Positions 4,135 to 7,504 of a stretch of 7,504 nt of DNA are shown here, piece after piece; positions within the stretch are counted from its first letter, which is position 1; each line of letters begins with the position of its first letter. Source of the stretch: Flavobacterium psychrophilum (GTDB lineage Bacteria; Bacteroidota; Bacteroidia; Flavobacteriales; Flavobacteriaceae). Under the pieces are notes generated by a model that did not search any database, had not been told where the DNA came from, and was given only the letters and a program-made list of their open reading frames with translations. Made by a program: the position numbers and the translations under genes. The stretch is from the NCBI GenBank assembly GCA_003243255.1, contig QFQM01000208.1, positions 1 through 7,504 of the forward strand. The letters run 5' to 3'.

Positions 4135-6711
4135 ATGAAGAAAATTACCTTACTCTTTGGGCTTTTGTTTGCGACGCAAACATGGGCTCAGGATTGCAAT
4201 CCGCTATCCTATTACACGGAAAATTTCGAGTCGGTTACAGCACCTGCTCTTCCGTCATGTACAACAGCCTCAGGGGCTAACACCTGGACAACGGCTGACA
4301 ATCCCGGAAATGGTTTTGAAAGCAAAGCCTTAAAGTACACTGGCAATGCTCAGGCTGCAAGTGCATGGTTCTTTACAAAAGGTATTGCCATGACCCAGGG
4401 AGTGTGGTACAAAATCTCGTACCGCTACGGAAACAATGGTGTTTCTACAGAAAGCCTTAACGTTACCCTGGGTACCAATGGTAACAGTAGTGATGCCATT
4501 CATCAGACGCATACAGGCATTACCGGAGGAACACCTTCAACTTACCTGCTGACCACTTTCCCTGCTCAGAGTACGGCTACTTATTACCTGGGCTTTAACG
4601 CTACAAGTGCTGCTAATCAGGGAAATATTTATGTTGATGACATTATTGTAGAACCTGTTACCTGCAATAATCCGGAAAACATTAAAGTAACAAACCTTAC
4701 AACTACAGGAGCAACATTTACATGGAATGATACCGCTAACAACAATACAGAAATGTTTACGGTATATCATTATGCGTACATGACTTCGAACACTCCTCCT
4801 ACCAATCCGGCAGATATTAAATACAACAATTTAACTTCGAGCACCGTAACAGATCTTCAGCCGGGAACGACATATTACCTGTTTGTAAGAACACAATGCC
4901 AGCCGGTAATAGGCAGCTGGAGCGAACCGGTAGTATTTACCACTCCAACATGTGCTTCTACAACGGTTCCTTACAGCCAGGATTTTGAAACGGCAACTAC
5001 ACCGGCATTACCAACATGTACTACAGGTAACGCATGGACAACAGCCAACAACCCGGGTAACGGATTTGAAAACAAAACATTACAATATACTGCAACTACC
5101 GATGCTGCAAATGCATGGTACTTTACACAGGGAGTTAACCTGCCGGAAGGACATTACAAACTGTCTTACAAATACGGCAACAACAGTACTACAACTACTG
5201 AAAAGCTAAAAGTTATAATGGCTACAAGTCCGAACCCTGCTTCAGTTTCAAGTACATTCGGTGACTTTGAAGCAGTAACAGGCGGTACCGCTACAACGTA
5301 TACTACACCAAGTTCGATTACTGTAACAGCCGAAAATGCAGGTGTATATTACTTTGGATTCAATGCTTACAGTGATGCATCGCAGGGCAACCTTTATGTT
5401 GATGACATCGTGATCGAGCCATGGACATGCAGCCAACCTGCAAATATTACAGCTTCAAACGTAACGACTACAGGCGCAACCATATCATGGGAAGCGCAGG
5501 GTAATCCGGCAGTAGGCTATTTGGTAACTTACAACACTACAAACGAAGCCCCTACGGGAGAGTCTTTTGTTATGGGGTTAACTACTGATCTTACCGAACT
5601 TACACCAGGCACAACGTATTACTTCTTTATCAAAGGTATTTGTGGTCCTGTGATGGGTGAATGGTCAGAAGCACTAAGCTTTACGACACCTGCCTGTGCA
5701 GCTGCTACAGTTCCTTACATACTTGACTTCGAGTCAGCGACTGCTCCTGCTGTTCCTGAATGTACAATTGCTGCAGAAGCTGCTTCAGGCAACAACTGGG
5801 TAACAGCAAACAACCCGGGCAACGGATTTACAAGCAATACGCTTGTGTATACGAGTACCAATGAAGCCGCTGACTCTTGGTTCTTCACTCAGGGTGTAGA
5901 AATTACTGCCGGTACGCTTTACAGAGTATCCTATAAATATGGCAACAACGGATCTTCTACAGAGAATCTGAAAGTTACTATCAATTCCAACCCTAACCCT
6001 AACTATCAGGTAGGAGAAAATAACTTTGGCACTCATGAAGGTATCACAGGAGGAACTCAGGAAGAATATTATGTTGAATATTTCAACCTGCCTACAGGAG
6101 TTTACTACTTTGGTTTCAATGCCTACAGCGAAGCCGGCCAGGGTGCCATTTATGTAGATGACTTTAAAATTGAGCTGATTGACTGTGGCGAGCCTGTAAA
6201 CGGTACTGCTACCGACATCACTGCAACTACAGCCACTATCAGCTGGGAAGCAGCAACATCCGGTAATGCAACACCAAGCGTATATCAGTTTGACTACGGA
6301 ACTACAGACACACCTCCTACAGTAGGACAATCAGAACCGGGAACATCAAAACAACTTGAAGGACTGGAGCCGGGTACTCAATATTATGCTTTCGTAAGAG
6401 TACAGTGCGGACCTTCATTTAGCGGATGGATAACGATTCCGTTCACAACCGAAGAGCTTGTTGGACTTGGTGAGCATAACCTTAAAAACATTACAGCTTA
6501 TCCAAACCCTGTAAAAGATGTACTTAACCTTGATGCCCAGTCTACAATTGAAACCGTAGAAGTATACAGCATTACAGGACAATTGGTACTGACTCAAAAA
6601 GTAAATACACAGAATGCTGCCGTAAACCTTCAGCAGCTTTCATCAGGAGCATACCTTGTAAATGTCGTTGGAGAAAATGGTTCTAAACGAATCAAAATCA
6701 TCAAAGAATAA
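4135..6711 (+). CDS. T9SS-exported repeat protein: three MAM-like/cleaved-adhesin plus fibronectin III units
   Basis: This 858-residue protein looks like a secreted or surface adhesin or ligand-binding protein without an enzymatic domain. The signal peptide MKKITLLFGLLFATQTWA is probably cut after Ala18. Three tandem units follow. Each has a jelly-roll MAM-like domain of the cleaved-adhesin kind (about 24-175, 278-429, 527-681), with the recurring motifs NPGNGF, AWFFTQG, YKYGNN, YYFGFNAYS and IYVDDIVIE, and then an Fn3 domain (about 177-270, 431-519, 683-772), with the recurring motifs TTTGATISWE, LTPGTTYYFFI and WSEPVVFTTP. Residues 783-858 are a type A T9SS sorting domain (ITAYPNPVKDVLNL, VYSITGQLVL, LSSGAYLVNV, KRIKIIKE). 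Related modules occur in gingipain-type adhesin regions and many flavobacterial surface proteins; the MAM-type fold often binds carbohydrate or protein, but the ligand here is unknown. The ATG at 4135 is fixed by the signal peptide. The gene stands alone between a long AT-rich leader region and a hairpin terminator. Confidence 0.9.
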   Translation: MKKITLLFGLLFATQTWAQDCNPLSYYTENFESVTAPALPSCTTASGANTWTTADNPGNGFESKALKYTGNAQAASAWFFTKGIAMTQGVWYKISYRYGNNGVSTESLNVTLGTNGNSSDAIHQTHTGITGGTPSTYLLTTFPAQSTATYYLGFNATSAANQGNIYVDDIIVEPVTCNNPENIKVTNLTTTGATFTWNDTANNNTEMFTVYHYAYMTSNTPPTNPADIKYNNLTSSTVTDLQPGTTYYLFVRTQCQPVIGSWSEPVVFTTPTCASTTVPYSQDFETATTPALPTCTTGNAWTTANNPGNGFENKTLQYTATTDAANAWYFTQGVNLPEGHYKLSYKYGNNSTTTTEKLKVIMATSPNPASVSSTFGDFEAVTGGTATTYTTPSSITVTAENAGVYYFGFNAYSDASQGNLYVDDIVIEPWTCSQPANITASNVTTTGATISWEAQGNPAVGYLVTYNTTNEAPTGESFVMGLTTDLTELTPGTTYYFFIKGICGPVMGEWSEALSFTTPACAAATVPYILDFESATAPAVPECTIAAEAASGNNWVTANNPGNGFTSNTLVYTSTNEAADSWFFTQGVEITAGTLYRVSYKYGNNGSSTENLKVTINSNPNPNYQVGENNFGTHEGITGGTQEEYYVEYFNLPTGVYYFGFNAYSEAGQGAIYVDDFKIELIDCGEPVNGTATDITATTATISWEAATSGNATPSVYQFDYGTTDTPPTVGQSEPGTSKQLEGLEPGTQYYAFVRVQCGPSFSGWITIPFTTEELVGLGEHNLKNITAYPNPVKDVLNLDAQSTIETVEVYSITGQLVLTQKVNTQNAAVNLQQLSSGAYLVNVVGENGSKRIKIIKE
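4204..4944 (+). repeat. Tandem coding repeat unit 1 (MAM-like + Fn3)
   Basis: Codons 24-270 of the repeat protein form the first and most diverged unit. It carries the variants ADNPGNGF, SAWFFTKG, YRYGNN and YYLGFNATS. Its Fn3 part is longer than in unit 2, owing to an insertion around MTSNTPPTNPADIKYNN. Confidence 0.8.
4966..5691 (+). repeat. Tandem coding repeat unit 2 (MAM-like + Fn3)
   Basis: Codons 278-519 of the repeat protein. The unit opens VPYSQDFETATTPALPTCTT, and the NPGNG motif is 250 residues after that of unit 1. Unit 3 is its closest relative: YYFGFNAYS, QG and YVDD are shared between them. Confidence 0.8.
5713..6450 (+). repeat. Tandem coding repeat unit 3 (MAM-like + Fn3)
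   Basis: Codons 527-772 of the repeat protein. The unit opens VPYILDFESATAPAVPECTI, and its NPGNG motif is 254 residues (762 bases) after that of unit 2. It has a small insertion around NYQVGENNFGTHEG in the MAM-like part. DNA at 5809-5829 matches 5047-5067 of unit 2 at 20 of 21 bases. Confidence 0.8.
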
Positions 6712-6773
6712 ATTTAGGTTACGGTGATAAATAGGCCCCCATTGAATAACGGTGGTTCAAAATGCTATGAAAA

Positions 6774-6808
6774 AAGGGCTGTCTCAAAATGAGGCAGCCC
6801 TTGTTGTT
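6774..6808 (+). terminator. Hairpin terminator after the repeat-protein gene
   Basis: A 12-bp stem with one G-U pair (AAGGGCTGTCTC at 6774-6785 with GAGGCAGCCCTT at 6791-6802) closes an AAAAT loop and is preceded by A-rich DNA. The following tract, TTGTTGTTT, is T-rich but interrupted by G. It lies about 60 bases after the TAA at 6709-6711. The A-run before the stem (6769-6775) would also give U-rich RNA on the minus strand, so it could work in both directions. Confidence 0.75.
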
Positions 6809-6827
6809 TGATTTATACAACTAACCG

Positions 6828-6861
6828 TTTGAAAGCGATAATCCTGCCTATGCAAAGTTTG
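6828..6861 (+). promoter_or_regulatory. Weak candidate promoter for the SDR gene
   Basis: TTTG at 6828-6831 is followed after 22 bases by AAAGTTTG (6854-6861), one mismatch from TAnnTTTG. A second near-match, GAAATTTG, lies at 6864-6871. Either would place the transcript start 15-30 bases upstream of the ATG at 6894. The terminator before it means the SDR gene needs a promoter in this stretch, but which box is used is not settled. Confidence 0.3.
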
Positions 6862-6893
6862 CCGAAATTTGTACTACTTAAAAACTAATAGCA

Positions 6894-7504
6894 ATGAAAG
6901 CAGATAAACAAAAAATTTGGTTTATAACCGGAGCTTCAAAAGGTTTCGGGTTATTGTTTGTAAAACAACTTTTGGCAGCAGGGCAAAAAGTAGCAGCGAC
7001 ATCCCGTACTACAGATGAACTGACCAAAGCTGTTGGCGACAATTCGGAAAACTTCCTTCCATTGCAGGTAGATCTGGCAAGCGATACTTCTGTTGCAGCG
7101 GCCATTGCCAAAACCGAGGCTAAATTTGGCGGACTTGATGTGCTTGTCAATAATGCGGGTTACGGTATAGGCGGAAGTCTTGAAGAGGTAAATGATACAG
7201 ATGTACGTGCAGCTTTTGATATTAATGTGTTCGCTGTATTTAATACCATACGCCACAGTTTACCTATCATGCGTAAACAGCAATCAGGACATATCATCAA
7301 TATAGCATCTATTGCAGGAGTAGCTCCGGGATCGGGATGGGCGGCCTATTCAGCAGCTAAGTCTGCGGTAATTGGTTTGTCGGAAGCATTGGCACAGGAT
7401 GTACAACCTTTCGGTATTACAGTTACGGCAGTAGCTCCGGGTGGTTTCAGAACAAGTTTCCTGTCAAAAGAGTCATTGGAAAAACCAAAAAATATCGATG
7501 GTGC
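6894..7504 (+). CDS. Classical short-chain dehydrogenase/reductase (3' end outside window)
   Basis: The first 203 residues of an NAD(P)-dependent oxidoreductase with a Rossmann fold are present; the frame is open to the window edge and a typical family member would need about 60-80 more residues. Motifs in order: the nucleotide-binding TGASKGFG at 12-19; Arg38 in TSR after strand 2, which suggests NADP(H) preference; Asp60 in QVDL; NNAG at 86-89; the catalytic Asn111, Ser139 (NIASIAG), Tyr152 and Lys156 (YSAAK); and PGGFRT at 182-187, which usually contacts the nicotinamide. The stretch NNAGYGIGGSLEEV is typical of the large group annotated as 17-beta-hydroxysteroid-dehydrogenase-like or simply 'SDR oxidoreductase'. 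The real substrate cannot be inferred. The ATG at 6894 places the glycine motif at the usual distance from the N-terminus. There is no signal peptide, so the enzyme is cytoplasmic. Confidence 0.92.
   Translation, partial: MKADKQKIWFITGASKGFGLLFVKQLLAAGQKVAATSRTTDELTKAVGDNSENFLPLQVDLASDTSVAAAIAKTEAKFGGLDVLVNNAGYGIGGSLEEVNDTDVRAAFDINVFAVFNTIRHSLPIMRKQQSGHIINIASIAGVAPGSGWAAYSAAKSAVIGLSEALAQDVQPFGITVTAVAPGGFRTSFLSKESLEKPKNIDG

Noticed and set aside
5785..6330. 181-codon open frame antisense to the repeat-protein gene
   Set aside because: It is a composition artefact of the repetitive Thr/Ala/Asn-rich coding strand: Cys- and Val-rich, no domain, no promoter, and fully inside a well-supported gene.
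1070..6711. A functional cluster of the protease, RluF and repeat protein as a new system
   Set aside because: Separate promoters, terminators and opposite strands, with a conserved rRNA-modification gene in between; proximity of two T9SS cargo genes is common in Flavobacteriaceae and is not evidence of a joint system.
6878..7256. Two antisense open frames over the SDR gene
   Set aside because: The sense strand encodes a textbook SDR with all catalytic motifs; the antisense frames have no recognisable features.

Overview
The window looks like chromosomal DNA from a member of the Bacteroidota, most likely Flavobacteriaceae (Flavobacterium or a relative). The reasons are a low-GC, AT-rich intergenic background, no Shine-Dalgarno sequences before any start, promoter -7 boxes of the Bacteroidota type (TAnnTTTG), and two secreted proteins that end in a type IX secretion system (T9SS) C-terminal sorting domain.

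Layout from left to right: the last 46 codons of an unidentified gene (+) and a strong terminator; an alpha/beta hydrolase (+, 189-1034); a bidirectional terminator in a 35-base convergent gap; a secreted subtilisin-like protease with a T9SS tail (-, 1070-2737); a 170-base divergent promoter region; an RluF-type 23S rRNA pseudouridine synthase (+, 2908-3774); a 360-base AT-rich non-coding stretch; a large T9SS-exported repeat protein (+, 4135-6711) built from three [MAM-like/cleaved-adhesin + fibronectin III] units; a hairpin terminator; and the first 203 codons of a classical short-chain dehydrogenase/reductase (+, 6894 to the window edge).

Each gene appears to be its own transcription unit, separated by terminators or divergent/convergent arrangement, so I see no operon linking functions. 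The protease and the repeat protein share an export route (Sec signal peptide, then T9SS with a type A sorting domain) and a nearly identical 12-base pre-start leader, so they may be expressed in similar ways. The hydrolase, RluF and SDR are ordinary cytoplasmic enzymes.

I find no RNA gene, CRISPR array, insertion sequence or phage gene, and no convincing evidence of an undescribed multi-gene system. The most interesting points are local: two -7 boxes placed so close to start codons that the mRNAs should be leaderless or nearly so, the shared leader of the two T9SS cargo genes, and the tandem duplication in the repeat protein, which includes a near-identical DNA patch 762 bases apart.
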